Part shown: piece after piece, positions 31,506 to 41,174 of the stretch
Numbering within the stretch: the first letter of the stretch is position 1
How the letters are laid out: each line of letters begins with the position of its first letter
Origin: Aurantiochytrium sp. KH105
Taxonomy: Eukaryota; Sar; Bigyra; Thraustochytrida; Thraustochytriidae
Length of the DNA stretch: 64,000 nt
NCBI GenBank assembly: GCA_003116975.1
Contig: BGKB01000185.1
Coordinates: 1-64,000 of the forward strand
Reading direction: 5' to 3'
Made by a program: the position numbers and the translations under genes
The notes under the pieces: generated by a model
Told to the model about the DNA's origin: nothing
The model's input: only the letters and a program-made list of their open reading frames with translations
Database searches by the model: none

Positions 31506-32105
31506 TCAACCCGTTTTTTCCTTGGCGTCTGAGCCGGTTTCGACAAAGCCATAGGCAGCGAGACGCGTCCATACGAAAAACCATCCTGCGGCAACACTGA
31601 AACCAGCAGCCAAGCCAACCAAAACCTGGTCCACACTGTGATACTCCAAGTAGACGCGGCTCCACGCCACGACCAAACTGCCTACCACGAGGACGATCGC
31701 CACGAGCCGCGGATACCGAACGAGATGTGAACGCTCACGCATAGACGCCAAGACGGCAAAGCCTGCTAAAAAGGCCATAAACTGCGAATGGTTGCTGGGC
31801 ATACCGTACCTGCCAAAGTAGACGAGATGCGCTTTATCTGCGGGGCGCGGCATGCGAAGCACGTGCTTGAGCACCAGGTTCACGGCGACATTGCCCATTT
31901 GGCCGACAAACATAAACACTAGCTTGCGCGGGAAACCCAGCGCAAGTCCGATCGACACATAGGCCACCACGGCAAAGATGGGCGCCAGCGTGCACAGCGC
32001 GAGCACGTGGCCCACGAGGTCCCCCTCGTCATAGTGGACGAGCGTCAGCGAGAACGGCACCTTGTGCGACGCCCGCACCGCGGCCTCGGCGTCGACGGCG
32101 TCCAT
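31506..32105 (-). CDS. DOLPP1: Dolichyldiphosphatase, PAP2 superfamily (199 aa)
   Basis: This enzyme removes a phosphate from dolichyl diphosphate on the ER lumen side, so that dolichyl phosphate can be reused for N-glycosylation. All three PAP2 signature motifs are present: KHVLRMPRP near residues 78-86, GMPSNHSQ near 100-107, and SRVYLEYHSVDQ near 150-161, with the catalytic His of motif 3. The PSNHSQF form and the overall length of about 200 residues are typical of the DOLPP1/CAX4 subfamily rather than general lipid phosphatases. About four hydrophobic segments fit an ER membrane protein. The ATG at 32,105 is the first in frame; the frame reaches farther upstream only through non-ATG codons. 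It is divergent from the TMEM65-GAF gene. Confidence 0.93.
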   Translation of the reverse strand: MDAVDAEAAVRASHKVPFSLTLVHYDEGDLVGHVLALCTLAPIFAVVAYVSIGLALGFPRKLVFMFVGQMGNVAVNLVLKHVLRMPRPADKAHLVYFGRYGMPSNHSQFMAFLAGFAVLASMRERSHLVRYPRLVAIVLVVGSLVVAWSRVYLEYHSVDQVLVGLAAGFSVAAGWFFVWTRLAAYGFVETGSDAKEKTG

Positions 32106-32432
32106 CGCGCCGGTCCGGCCTCCTTCCCTCGTCGGGGCTCTCTCCAAGCGATGCGGTCCTCCTCCTCCTCCCGCGCGGGCCTCGCTCGGGCGTATCCCGG
32201 GCCCCGGCTCCGTCTGCGCGGCGCCGCGGCTTGCGCTTTTGGGGGCTCTTCCTTAGCGATCGTGTGTCTACATTATAGTCTACGTTGGCGACACCTTGTC
32301 GAGTAAAAGACACTTGGATTTAGTAACGCAAACGCGGAGCCCCGAGACCCCGCTCCAGGATCCATCCCCTGGCGGGCGGGCGGGCGGGCGAGCGAGCGAG
32401 CGAGCGAAGAGGCCGCGCAGACGCGACGTGGG
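32106..32432. promoter_or_regulatory. Bidirectional promoter region (DOLPP1 / TMEM65-GAF)
   Basis: The two start codons lie 327 bp apart head to head, so both promoters must lie here. The stretch contains an AT-richer core (cattatagtctacg near 32,272) and a GGGC/GAGC simple-repeat run at about 32,373-32,406, close to the right-hand gene. Specific factor sites cannot be named. Confidence 0.5.
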
Positions 32433-33641
32433 ATGCTCACGGGCGGCGTCCGCGCGGCATGGAGGCTGGGCTCGAGGACCGCCCCGCGCTGGCGGCGAGG
32501 ACCCCAGGCGCGGGGCAACGCCACAGACGCAGTAGACCCGGCGGCGGGCAAAGACGACGCGCTCAAGAACCTCTCTGCGCTCGCCGACTCGGACCCGCGC
32601 GCCCTCGCGCGCGTCGGGAGGTCGCTCACCCGCCGGACGCTCGCCAAACTCGAATCTGCCGTGCAGACCGAGGCTGGCGTCATTGAGCGCCTCGAGCCCC
32701 TGCGCCCTTCGCGAGAGCAGCTCTTGCTCGTTGCACTTGCACCCATGCCTCTCTTCACAGTCTTTGGCATCATCGACAACGCCGTCATGATCGTTGCAGG
32801 CGAGTACTTTGATGCTACCCTCGGCGTAGCCTTTGGCATCTCTACCATGGCTGCTGCTGGCCTCGGTAACCTCGTCAGCGACGTGCTCGGCCTCGGTGTT
32901 GGCGGCATGGTAGAAGAGCGCTTTGAAAAGCTTGGGCTCATCCGCAATCCCAACCTCACACGCGCACAAGAGTCAATGCCAGTTGTGCGGAGGGCGCGTC
33001 TCCTCGGCAACGCCATAGGGGTCTCCGTGGGCTGCCTCATTGGCATGTTTCCGCTCTTGTTTATGGACTTTGATGTCATTGCACGCCGCAAGCGCCAGTC
33101 CAAGCTCGACGAGCTCTTCGAAGCCGTCATGAAGTACGTCAATGAGGCCTTACAGGCAGAATCTGCGACGCTCTACATTGTTGACGCCGACCGCAAAGAG
33201 CTCTGGACGCAGACCTCCGTCAGCACCGACACCGCCTCTGGAATCCGTCGCGACACACGCCGCATTCGCGTCCCCATTGAAAAGAGCCTGGTCGGATATT
33301 GCGCAACTACGGGTGACGTGGTCAACCAGGCCATCCAGCCTGCAGGAAACGTTCTCTGCACGCCCATTTTTGGCCGCACTGGCGACATTATTGGTGTCGT
33401 TCAGGTGCAAAATAAAAACGAAGGCAAACGCTTCAAAGTCAAGGACGAAGTCGCTCTCGCAGCCATGTCAGCTCACATTAGCTGTGCGCTCGAGCGCGTC
33501 ATTTCCGACTCGGACGCCCCCGACGAGAAATCCGAGCAAGAAGACCTTCTTCGCGCGCTCAAAGCGAGCTTCGAGCATCACAATCATCACCTCCGCTTTG
33601 CCACCGAGCGCGCCGACGGAGGTCGCGTCGAACTTACCTAA
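32433..33641 (+). CDS. TMEM65-GAF fusion protein (402 aa)
   Basis: The N-terminus (MLTGGVRAAWRLGSR) is Arg-rich and lacks acidic residues, as in mitochondrial presequences. Residues about 95-215 match TMEM65, with FTVFGIIDNAVMIVAGEYFD and the Gly-rich helix AAAGLGNLVSDVLGLGVGG, and three hydrophobic segments. TMEM65 is an inner mitochondrial membrane protein linked to sodium/calcium exchange in animals. Residues about 222-356 form a GAF domain ending in NKNEGKRFKVKDE (327-339), a full NK-x5-F-x3-DE motif as in cyclic-nucleotide-binding GAF domains of phosphodiesterases. The animal protein has no GAF domain. The frame is continuous with no stop or obvious intron, so this is a true fusion and not two genes. 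Ligand and coupling are inferred. Confidence 0.88.
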   Translation: MLTGGVRAAWRLGSRTAPRWRRGPQARGNATDAVDPAAGKDDALKNLSALADSDPRALARVGRSLTRRTLAKLESAVQTEAGVIERLEPLRPSREQLLLVALAPMPLFTVFGIIDNAVMIVAGEYFDATLGVAFGISTMAAAGLGNLVSDVLGLGVGGMVEERFEKLGLIRNPNLTRAQESMPVVRRARLLGNAIGVSVGCLIGMFPLLFMDFDVIARRKRQSKLDELFEAVMKYVNEALQAESATLYIVDADRKELWTQTSVSTDTASGIRRDTRRIRVPIEKSLVGYCATTGDVVNQAIQPAGNVLCTPIFGRTGDIIGVVQVQNKNEGKRFKVKDEVALAAMSAHISCALERVISDSDAPDEKSEQEDLLRALKASFEHHNHHLRFATERADGGRVELT

Positions 33642-34008
33642 TTTTGCCCTTGTCCAATACGAGAATGAAACGCGTGTGGGCCAGAATGACCTCGCGCGTT
33701 TGCACTGGTGCTTGCTTGTGTATATATAGGGGACCAATCAAGAAGAATTTGTCTGACGACGGCAAAGGCTCGAGATGCTTTCGAGCTTACAACACATTCC
33801 TCAAGGAATCGTCAAATTATATTTTATTACCTGGTCATCATCTTTATCTTTGGGAACCAAAAGTCCAGCGACTCGAGACGGTTTCGAGTTTGCAAGAGAA
33901 TTGATTCTTTTTTTTAAAAAATGCGGACTTGATCCGTCACAAATGTCTTTCCCCCCCACCACCACCTCTTTTCGGAGGAATATTTGGCTGTGACAATGTG
34001 GAAAGAAT
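33642..34008. other. Convergent 3' region
   Basis: This AT-richer stretch separates the stop codons of the TMEM65-GAF gene and the minus-strand ARM gene. It contains a T-run near 33,908-33,916 and likely holds both 3' UTRs. No gene is seen. Confidence 0.45.
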
Positions 34009-37000
34009 CTAACTTGCGGGCCCTCCCTGCAGCGCGTACGAGGAAACATTGAATTTGCGCACCACAGTTCCGCTGCGTCGACGATTGTGCAACTTGATCT
34101 TGCCGTTCGAAGCATCCATCCACTGCAACATCGACACCGTAGGCCCATCGGCTACGTGGTCGCCACCACCACGCGGCGGAAACTTTAGCATGGCTACTCT
34201 TTCAAGCACGCATAACCATGCTGTCACGTCCAAGAGACCCTCGATGCTTGACTCTACAAGAACATCCTGGTACGTTTCGCGAAGCTGGCCACGACCCACA
34301 AGCGAGGGCATCACATCAAAGTCGCTGCACATTTGCACGAGGGCGTCCCAGTCCATTACCTCACGAAGCTGATGCACCATAGTATGCTGATCCAAGCTCG
34401 ATCGCTGTTGCGCACGCGGATCCCGCTCGCGTCGAGCATACTGAGAGAAGATTTCGCCAAGAGGCTTGCGCTCGCGGCGCCATACTTTGGACAGCAAACG
34501 CTCCGCAGGCGCCGTCTGCGGGCGCTCGCCTTCACGCACGCCCTCCTCGGTCTCACTCGCCTCGCTGTCTTCTTCGCCGCGTTCGCAAGCATCGTCGTTG
34601 GGGCTCTCTGCTGCGGGAACTACGTCCTGCAAGGAGACCTCGAGCTGCGTCTCGACATAGTGACAAAAGATCTCGTGAGAGAGAAAAACCTCTGCCCCAT
34701 GAGGAGCGGCCAAGTGCTGCAGGACCTCGACAAAGGCCCGCGCATCGAGCCTGCCGCGACGTCGCGACTGGTCCGCAAAGCTTGCAAAGATGACGTCACA
34801 GTTTCCGCGCGTGAATCTGTGCGGCAGCACCCCGGCCTTGCGCACAAAGTTGTACATGCTCGTGAACGAGATGGCAGGCGGCGCGCCGGCGTCTGGACGC
34901 AAGGCAGCAAATATTTTCTTCCATGGCTGCGCTACACCGACCTCGGCACGAGCAGGATTACCGAGGCTCCCTGCACTGCTGGGACGCCACGTGTGCGGTC
35001 CTGAAGCCCGTCGAAGCGTCTTGGGTGTGGAAACCGCTGTCGAAGGCCTTTCGCTCTTGCGCTGCTGCCGCAGCGGAGAAGGCACGGGCGAGGACGTCTT
35101 GACGTTGGAAGAAAACGAGCCCACAGGTCCCATAGAACCGCTCGAGAGACGACCCACTTGACCCATGAGCTGCAGCCGCTCGCTTTCCGATCGTTCGAGA
35201 CGCTCCTCGAGGCGCGATCGCGACGCCGTGAGCGCCTTGATCACCATGCGGTACTCCGTCTCCAGTTGGGCCTTGATCATCTCTGTTCGATGCGTCTGAT
35301 CGCGCGCTGCGGCGCGCCGCTCGTCCTCAAGGGCGCGCTTGAGACGTTCCACTTCGGCCTGCATGGCCTCCAGGCCATCACGCCCCACAGCATCTTCGCG
35401 CTCCCGCTTGAGGTCCTGTATCATCTCCTCTTGTTCCTGGACAAGGGCACATACGTCCTCGTATTCACGCGAGAGGTTGTCGAATCGCTGCGCAGAGCTT
35501 TGCGCGTCGAGCTCCCGCGTGTGCGTGCGCGCCTCCATATTGACAATCTCGTCGCGAAGGGCCTGACTTTCCGCGCGAGACTGCGCCAAGCTCGTACGGG
35601 CCACCTCCACCTCGCGCTCAAGATTCTGCACACGTTGAATGGCCTGCTCCAGCTCTGCAAACGTTCCATCGGCGTGCTCCTTGTCAAACCGCAGAGACGC
35701 GAGCTCGCCCTCGAGCTGGGCACGCTCGTTACGCTCTTTTCCAAGAGCGCGGCGCAACTCTTCGACCTCGTGCGGACCGTCCACGGCACTTCCAAGACGC
35801 TGGGCTTGGGTTTCTTCGAGCTGCTGCATCTGGTTCTCCAAGCTGGCTACTTGGACCTCAGACTCGGTCGCTGCGCGCGACAACTCATTATTGTGGCGTT
35901 TCAGATCTTCATTGTCTCGCGAAAGTTTCGCATTCTCTCGCTCGAGATCTTCTCGAAGTGATTTCATTTCCCGCTTTAGATCCTCCTTTTCCAGCTGCAA
36001 GTCTTCGCTCTTTTGCTGAAGTGCTGCATTGACTTCGTCCTGGAGGCGCTGCGCCGTTTCCTTTTCGCGCTGCAAGTCCTGCTTTTCTCGCTGCAAATCC
36101 TCCATTTGGCTGCGGAAACTTTCATTCAGGCGCTGCAAGTCATCATTCTGGCGTTCCTGATCGGCCATTTGCTCCTTGAGCTCCTGGAATGAGTTTTGCA
36201 GGTCATCGTGGGCTTTGCTTCTGGCATCGGTCTCGGCAACGTCGCGCTGGAGGGACTCGATTCTTAACGCTGACGCCTTGAGTTCCTCTTCTCGCTCGCG
36301 AACCTTTTCTTCAAGGGTGCGAATACGCGCTTCAAAGTCTTGCGCTTGGTCGTCCAATTTCGCTTGGGTCGCGCGTTCCATAGCGGCCAACGTTTCCTTG
36401 AGCTCGTCACTCGCTCCCTCTGCAGCTGCCCTTTCGCGAGCTTTTAGAGCCTTCTCTTGATCTTCGAGTCGTCCTTCCCAGGACACCAACTCTTGCTGAC
36501 GTTCGCGAACTTCCTCTTCTCGCGCAGCGAGATCAGAAGTCGCGCCGGATTGAAACTCCTCCAAGTCTTGGTGGGCCTTGTCGAGCGCCAAGTGCATGCG
36601 CATGAGCTCGCCGCGCAAGCTTTCGCTCTCATTACATGATGTCTTGAGCGACTCTCTCAAGTCTTCGGCACGCGCACACTCGCTGGCCCCTCGCCACAGG
36701 GCAAAAGCGAGCCTCGTATCTGGTCGCGTCGCTCGAGCAAAGAACGAGGAAAGGATCAGCTTGCCGGCTCGGGCGAAACGAGCGTCAGCTTGCTCTTGTT
36801 GTTGCTCTTGCTCTTGTTGTTGTCTTGGTGGTGGTGGTGTTGGTAGTATCCCTTCATTCTGCGCACTACGTGTCGTCATCTGATCAATAAGGTCTCGATT
36901 GACATGGTCCAGCGTGTGGGCATCAATCTTGGTCTTCATTACGCGTGGCGACGGCGAGATCGCTTGAGGGGATGTTGCAGCCATGATTGGCGCGGGCGCA

Positions 37001-38742
37001 GTGCGAGGCGGTGGTGACGCGGTCTTCTTTTCCCCCTCGTTGCTATTGAGAAAGGCCTCCATGCGCTCGAGCGCAAGCTCTGCGCACACGCGAATCGAGT
37101 CGGTAGGCTCCCACTCCACAGTCTTGGCCTTAAGTACGCCACGAAGTGTGGCTGCTGATTTGCGCTCAAGATCTGGCGCTTGCGCGAGGTCTTCCTGGTC
37201 CATGATGCTGTGAAGGAGCTGAACAGCGTCAGCGAGGGCCTCGGCGTCGTGCTCCAGGTCCACGAGCGCGGCACATGCAACCGAAGTGGCCCCTGCACGT
37301 ACAGCTTCGATGCGCAGTCCGTTTGGAGCTGAAGCAGGCGCAGCAGAAACCATGGCCGCAAGCACAGCAAGTCCTCGAGCGCGAGCGCCTTCATCAAGGC
37401 CGGGTTTGGCAATGGCAGTGCACAATGCGCGTGTCAATTGCTTCAAGAGGGCATCCTCGTTTCCTTCGTCGACGAGACCTTCAATCTCAAAGGTGACAAA
37501 ATAAAGGGCGGTGCACACGGCGGCAATTAGAGCAGCAGCGCAAGTGTCTTGCTCGAGAGCCTTGACCATTGCAGCAATAGCTCCGTGGTCCATCATGAGA
37601 TTTTTGTTGGCATCCTCAAGCGCCAAAGCCTGCAATACTTTGCACGCTGCAAGGGCAGCGCGTGGATGTGCGCGCTGCGCCTCCAAGGCACGCGCTGTGG
37701 TCGCAACAATCCCGTCCTCGCCGAGTCGTGCCCTGCCCGCGGGTGCGCTTGCCAAACTTGCGAGCAGGTCGAGGGCGTCGACAATGAGATGCTCTTGATG
37801 GGGGTGATCGAGGGCATCACTGAGCAAGGTGGCGACGAGCTTTCCGAGATTTGCCTCGACGAGTCTGGTTTTGTTCTCGTCGCAATAACCGAGCGCCTGT
37901 GCGAGCGCGCAAAGCTGCGCAGCGATGTGAGAGTCTCCGAGATCGATGAGAGGAAGCAAGATGTCCAGGCACCGTTCTACGTCGACGGAAATTAGACTGA
38001 GCCCGTTTCCGCTCAAAAGGGCAAGAGCATCTTGTGCGACATCTCGAGCGCGGGCAATAGGAAGTTGAGCCAGATGTTCGACGACTCCATTTGCTCCCTG
38101 CGTCTGCACGACGCTCTCGAGACTCACTTCAGGCGCCTTGTGGTCCTCCTCGGTCTCTTCGTCATCTTCGTCGAACTCGTTTGAAGGGCCTTTGCGCGAT
38201 CTCGTTGACCGCACGGCAAGCGTGCCATTGTCAAAGTCATTCCTGTCGGCAGACTGATTGTTGTTTGCTGCGCATGCTCCAGAGGTTTTGGCTTTACGGC
38301 CGCCAGCCTTTTGGTTCGCCCTGGAGAATCCAATTTCGTGCGTGCCCGATTGAGCTGCGTTTCGTCGGGTGTCAACGCGAACCTTGAGGTCGAGGTCTTC
38401 CCTCCTCAAGACGCCGTCGTGAAGGTCGTCGAGGCAAAGACGACGGTCATACTCATCCCGCTTTCTCGTTTTATTGTGTTTCAGATTGTTGTCGTGATCG
38501 TAATCGTGGTCGATTTTCTTTTCGTCGTCAGTGTCGAATTCGTCGTCTTCGTAGTTGTTTTGCGAGGCGTTCGACTCGGGGCTGAGAGGCGCCTTTCGTG
38601 CTGTTTGCGTGCGGTGCCTGCGCACAGTCTTTCGCGTATGCGTTCGGCACGCCAAGGGCGTGAGCGCAAAGTCTGCCTCTGCGGAGTGTCCGGAGTCGCT
38701 AAAGTCGCTTAGGTCCTCAAAGTCGGCACTACCTTCCATCAT
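34009..38742 (-). CDS. Large ARM-repeat / coiled-coil protein (1,577 aa), function unknown
   Basis: The N-terminus (1-190) is acidic and Ser-rich with basic patches. Residues about 210-515 form an alpha-solenoid of armadillo-like repeats (for example LCALAQALGYCDENKTRLVE and VLQALALEDANKNLMMDHGA). Residues about 657-1,190 form a very long coiled coil rich in Glu, Arg and Gln with LQRE-type heptads. The C-terminal part has a region at about 1,280-1,350 (SFTSMYNFVRKAGVL...FASFADQSRRRGRLD) that resembles a degenerate helix-loop-helix or EF-hand-like fold, then conserved-looking helices to the end. Such a layout suggests a cytoskeletal, basal-body or ciliary scaffold, but this is inference. I start at the ATG pair at 38,742 because composition changes there to clear coding. 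The frame is open for another 302 codons upstream, but that part is T-rich and hydrophobic and begins without an ATG. Confidence 0.8.
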   Translation of the reverse strand: MMEGSADFEDLSDFSDSGHSAEADFALTPLACRTHTRKTVRRHRTQTARKAPLSPESNASQNNYEDDEFDTDDEKKIDHDYDHDNNLKHNKTRKRDEYDRRLCLDDLHDGVLRREDLDLKVRVDTRRNAAQSGTHEIGFSRANQKAGGRKAKTSGACAANNNQSADRNDFDNGTLAVRSTRSRKGPSNEFDEDDEETEEDHKAPEVSLESVVQTQGANGVVEHLAQLPIARARDVAQDALALLSGNGLSLISVDVERCLDILLPLIDLGDSHIAAQLCALAQALGYCDENKTRLVEANLGKLVATLLSDALDHPHQEHLIVDALDLLASLASAPAGRARLGEDGIVATTARALEAQRAHPRAALAACKVLQALALEDANKNLMMDHGAIAAMVKALEQDTCAAALIAAVCTALYFVTFEIEGLVDEGNEDALLKQLTRALCTAIAKPGLDEGARARGLAVLAAMVSAAPASAPNGLRIEAVRAGATSVACAALVDLEHDAEALADAVQLLHSIMDQEDLAQAPDLERKSAATLRGVLKAKTVEWEPTDSIRVCAELALERMEAFLNSNEGEKKTASPPPRTAPAPIMAATSPQAISPSPRVMKTKIDAHTLDHVNRDLIDQMTTRSAQNEGILPTPPPPRQQQEQEQQQEQADARFARAGKLILSSFFARATRPDTRLAFALWRGASECARAEDLRESLKTSCNESESLRGELMRMHLALDKAHQDLEEFQSGATSDLAAREEEVRERQQELVSWEGRLEDQEKALKARERAAAEGASDELKETLAAMERATQAKLDDQAQDFEARIRTLEEKVREREEELKASALRIESLQRDVAETDARSKAHDDLQNSFQELKEQMADQERQNDDLQRLNESFRSQMEDLQREKQDLQREKETAQRLQDEVNAALQQKSEDLQLEKEDLKREMKSLREDLERENAKLSRDNEDLKRHNNELSRAATESEVQVASLENQMQQLEETQAQRLGSAVDGPHEVEELRRALGKERNERAQLEGELASLRFDKEHADGTFAELEQAIQRVQNLEREVEVARTSLAQSRAESQALRDEIVNMEARTHTRELDAQSSAQRFDNLSREYEDVCALVQEQEEMIQDLKREREDAVGRDGLEAMQAEVERLKRALEDERRAAARDQTHRTEMIKAQLETEYRMVIKALTASRSRLEERLERSESERLQLMGQVGRLSSGSMGPVGSFSSNVKTSSPVPSPLRQQRKSERPSTAVSTPKTLRRASGPHTWRPSSAGSLGNPARAEVGVAQPWKKIFAALRPDAGAPPAISFTSMYNFVRKAGVLPHRFTRGNCDVIFASFADQSRRRGRLDARAFVEVLQHLAAPHGAEVFLSHEIFCHYVETQLEVSLQDVVPAAESPNDDACERGEEDSEASETEEGVREGERPQTAPAERLLSKVWRRERKPLGEIFSQYARRERDPRAQQRSSLDQHTMVHQLREVMDWDALVQMCSDFDVMPSLVGRGQLRETYQDVLVESSIEGLLDVTAWLCVLERVAMLKFPPRGGGDHVADGPTVSMLQWMDASNGKIKLHNRRRSGTVVRKFNVSSYALQGGPAS

Positions 38743-39878
38743 GTTTGGTTCGTCCACTTGAGAGCTCGCTCGCGCGCGTCTCTCGCGCACTTCTCTCGTG
38801 CACGTCGCGTGAGACGGAGCGCGCGATGAAGCGCGTCTCTCGCGCGCTTCCTTCTCCCCGCGCCCCGCGCCCACCACAACTCCAGGTCGTCGGGAACTGA
38901 TTGTTTGGGGCAGGCAGCGTGAATGTGCTGCCTTACCCTCCTCCCCCCCAAAAAATGGCCGTTGGAGACCGTGATATGCTAGAAAACGCGGTGGTCTATG
39001 TCCGACCGACTCGTCGATGCGACTGCGCAACAACAAACAACGAAAGAGAGAGCCAAAAAGTGATCTATCTCCTCGGCTCGCGCGCAAAGAAAGACAAAAT
39101 GAACAGCGTCTTTGTAGATTAATGCTCTGGGTGAAAGTTGTGGCGAGTAAACCAGCCAAACATTGACAACCAAGTATAAGCGAAAAGTAAAGAAAAAGAC
39201 TGAAGAAAATATGATACTTGCCCGTCAGGCGAGTAATTTGTTGCATCGCGAGGGACGGGACGAAACTACGCATACAATAGAAGAAAAGAAATGTGAACAA
39301 TGAACGTGAGGAGAGCGTGGGGAAAAGGGGTGTCAAAACATGTTGTGAACGTGCCCTTTTCCGTGCTCTCACTGTAAAAGTGCGCAGTGGTGAATATCGG
39401 GAGAGGGGGGGGGTGGAACACAACCAGCCAAAGGACGAGCCGAAGATGTGGGTTCCGGCGGCCAGCTGGCAGGTTTTGGATAGATCGATCCCCTTTTCTG
39501 AGGAAAAGAGAGGGAGATAGAAGGGTGGTCGAGAGAAGACGAAAGCCCATGCAACGCGCGCCACACCAAAGAAACAACAACGCATCTGAAAACCAGATAG
39601 AAAGTAAAGGACATAGATCATCAAGAGAGAAAGCGCAAGCCATGACACGTCCAGGCCTTGCTTGAGCTCTGCTCTCTCGACTCTCGACTCCCGGTTCTCG
39701 TTCGACTTTTGTGCGTTCTGTGATGTGCTGTGTTGTGTTAAGAGGTGCGCGCGCGCGATGCGAAAAGAATGTATGTATATAAATGTGGTCAGGAAGGGGA
39801 GCAGCTTCTTTTGTCGACCCGCGTGTCGTGATCAATGTGGAATATTTTGAAAAGTCGGTGACGTCGGCTCGGCTCGAT
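38743..39878. other. Spacer upstream of the ARM gene
   Basis: This 1.1-kb stretch is the 5' flank of the ARM/coiled-coil gene and the 3' flank of the next minus-strand gene. The ARM frame stays open through most of it, but the predicted residues are Phe/Leu/Ser-rich and unlike the protein below, so I read it as 5' UTR and promoter. No other gene is seen. Confidence 0.45.
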
Positions 39879-41174
39879 TTAACGCATGCGGCGCGCGCTG
39901 CGACGACGCAGTCTTTGGATCTGATATAATGTGACAAAGGAGAGATGGCACTCTCCGGAGCAAAAAGAAAGGCGGATGGCTTCGCGACCCGCCGGATCTG
40001 CCCCAGGTGGCTGTACAAAGGGGAAGATGGTGCGGCAGTGGCGGCAATTGCGAAACTCTCCCGACACGTCGCAGGTCATATCGTCGAGGACAGACCGACT
40101 GTAGGAGCGGGAGAGTTCCGGGGCCGATGTGCTCGTGGGAGAGCGGGCCAAGTGCAAGGGCGAGGCTGCGCAACGGGAGCCGACGCGAGGACGCACACGC
40201 TCTGGGGAGGCCAAGGTGAGGCCATGTGGGAGCTGCTGCGCGGGGTTTTGCGCGAGAAGGTCGTCGTCCTCGTCGTCGTGGACGCCTGCCTTCTTTTGCG
40301 AAGTGCTCAGCACGCGAAAGAGACCGCTACGCTTGCGCGATGAGGTCGACCGTTTCCGCGGTCGGTCCCGGAACCGTTCTGTATCGGCGTCCGGGCTCGC
40401 GCTGCGTTCTTTGTCAAAGTCGCTATCGTCGTCCTCTTCGTCGCCGTCCTCGTTCTCGTCTGACTCCGACTCGCTGTCGGAGGCGATGGAGGCGCGGCGA
40501 AACTTGAGCTGGCCGGGCATGTCGTCGTCTTCTTGGTGGTCGTCGTCGTCGCCGTTGTCGTCGTCTTGGTCGCGGTGGACGTTGTGACGGTCCTGGTTTT
40601 CGCCGAGGGGACTGTTGCCGCCGTGCTCGCTCGCATTCTCGCGCTCGGACACAGCTACGGATACAGATACAGACACAGGTCCCCAGCTCTGCTCGCTGCA
40701 GGACTCGGGGCCAGCGACCCTGCGGCGGCGCGCGTCGACGTCCGCGTCCGCCTCCGGGTCCGCGGCGGCGGCCACGGGAGCTGCAGCCGAGGCGGTCGTG
40801 TGCGCGGTTCCTCTCAATGTCGTTGGGGTTCGCACGCGGTTCTGGGCCGCTGTCATCGCGGTTTGGCCTCTCGCCCTCGCGAGCGCCCTCGCCCAGGCCT
40901 CGCCCTTGGCGGGCCTCGCGTTCGCGTCTGCCTCCGCGAGTCTCCTCCTCCGCCCGCCCGCGCCCTCGCGCTCTCCCTCGCCGGAGCTCCAGGTCGCGGC
41001 CGCGGCGAGGTTGCAGAACTGGCCGAAGCCCTCTTCGCCGGCCTCCTCCTTCTGCTCTTCCTGCGCGGCCGCCGCCGCCGCGCCTCCCGCCGCCGGGTTC
41101 TCCGCGTCCTCCTCCTCCTCCTCCTTGGCGCCGCGCGCGCACCCGCCGCGCTCCTGCTCCGCGCGCGGCTCCAT
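39879..41174 (-). CDS. Acidic low-complexity protein with C-terminal Cys-pair motif (431 aa)
   Basis: The N-terminal half is Glu/Ala/Arg-rich. The middle (about 200-270) is very acidic, with runs of Asp/Glu and a DSESESDENEDGDEEDD stretch, followed by Ser/Arg-rich sequence. The last 75 residues look folded: CRHCRTIFPF, then RLSFCSGECHLSFVTLYQIQ. CX2C plus CX3C with this spacing could bind one zinc ion in a treble-clef-like fold. The tail is basic (RLRRRSARRMR). I do not recognise the family. Acidic regions joined to a basic zinc-binding tail suggest a nuclear protein, but this is speculation. The ATG is the first in frame and the codon usage is GC-biased like its neighbours, though such bias also affects non-coding DNA here. 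Confidence 0.6.
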   Translation of the reverse strand: MEPRAEQERGGCARGAKEEEEEDAENPAAGGAAAAAAQEEQKEEAGEEGFGQFCNLAAAATWSSGEGEREGAGGRRRRLAEADANARPAKGEAWARALARARGQTAMTAAQNRVRTPTTLRGTAHTTASAAAPVAAAADPEADADVDARRRRVAGPESCSEQSWGPVSVSVSVAVSERENASEHGGNSPLGENQDRHNVHRDQDDDNGDDDDHQEDDDMPGQLKFRRASIASDSESESDENEDGDEEDDDSDFDKERSASPDADTERFRDRPRKRSTSSRKRSGLFRVLSTSQKKAGVHDDEDDDLLAQNPAQQLPHGLTLASPERVRPRVGSRCAASPLHLARSPTSTSAPELSRSYSRSVLDDMTCDVSGEFRNCRHCRTIFPFVQPPGADPAGREAIRLSFCSGECHLSFVTLYQIQRLRRRSARRMR

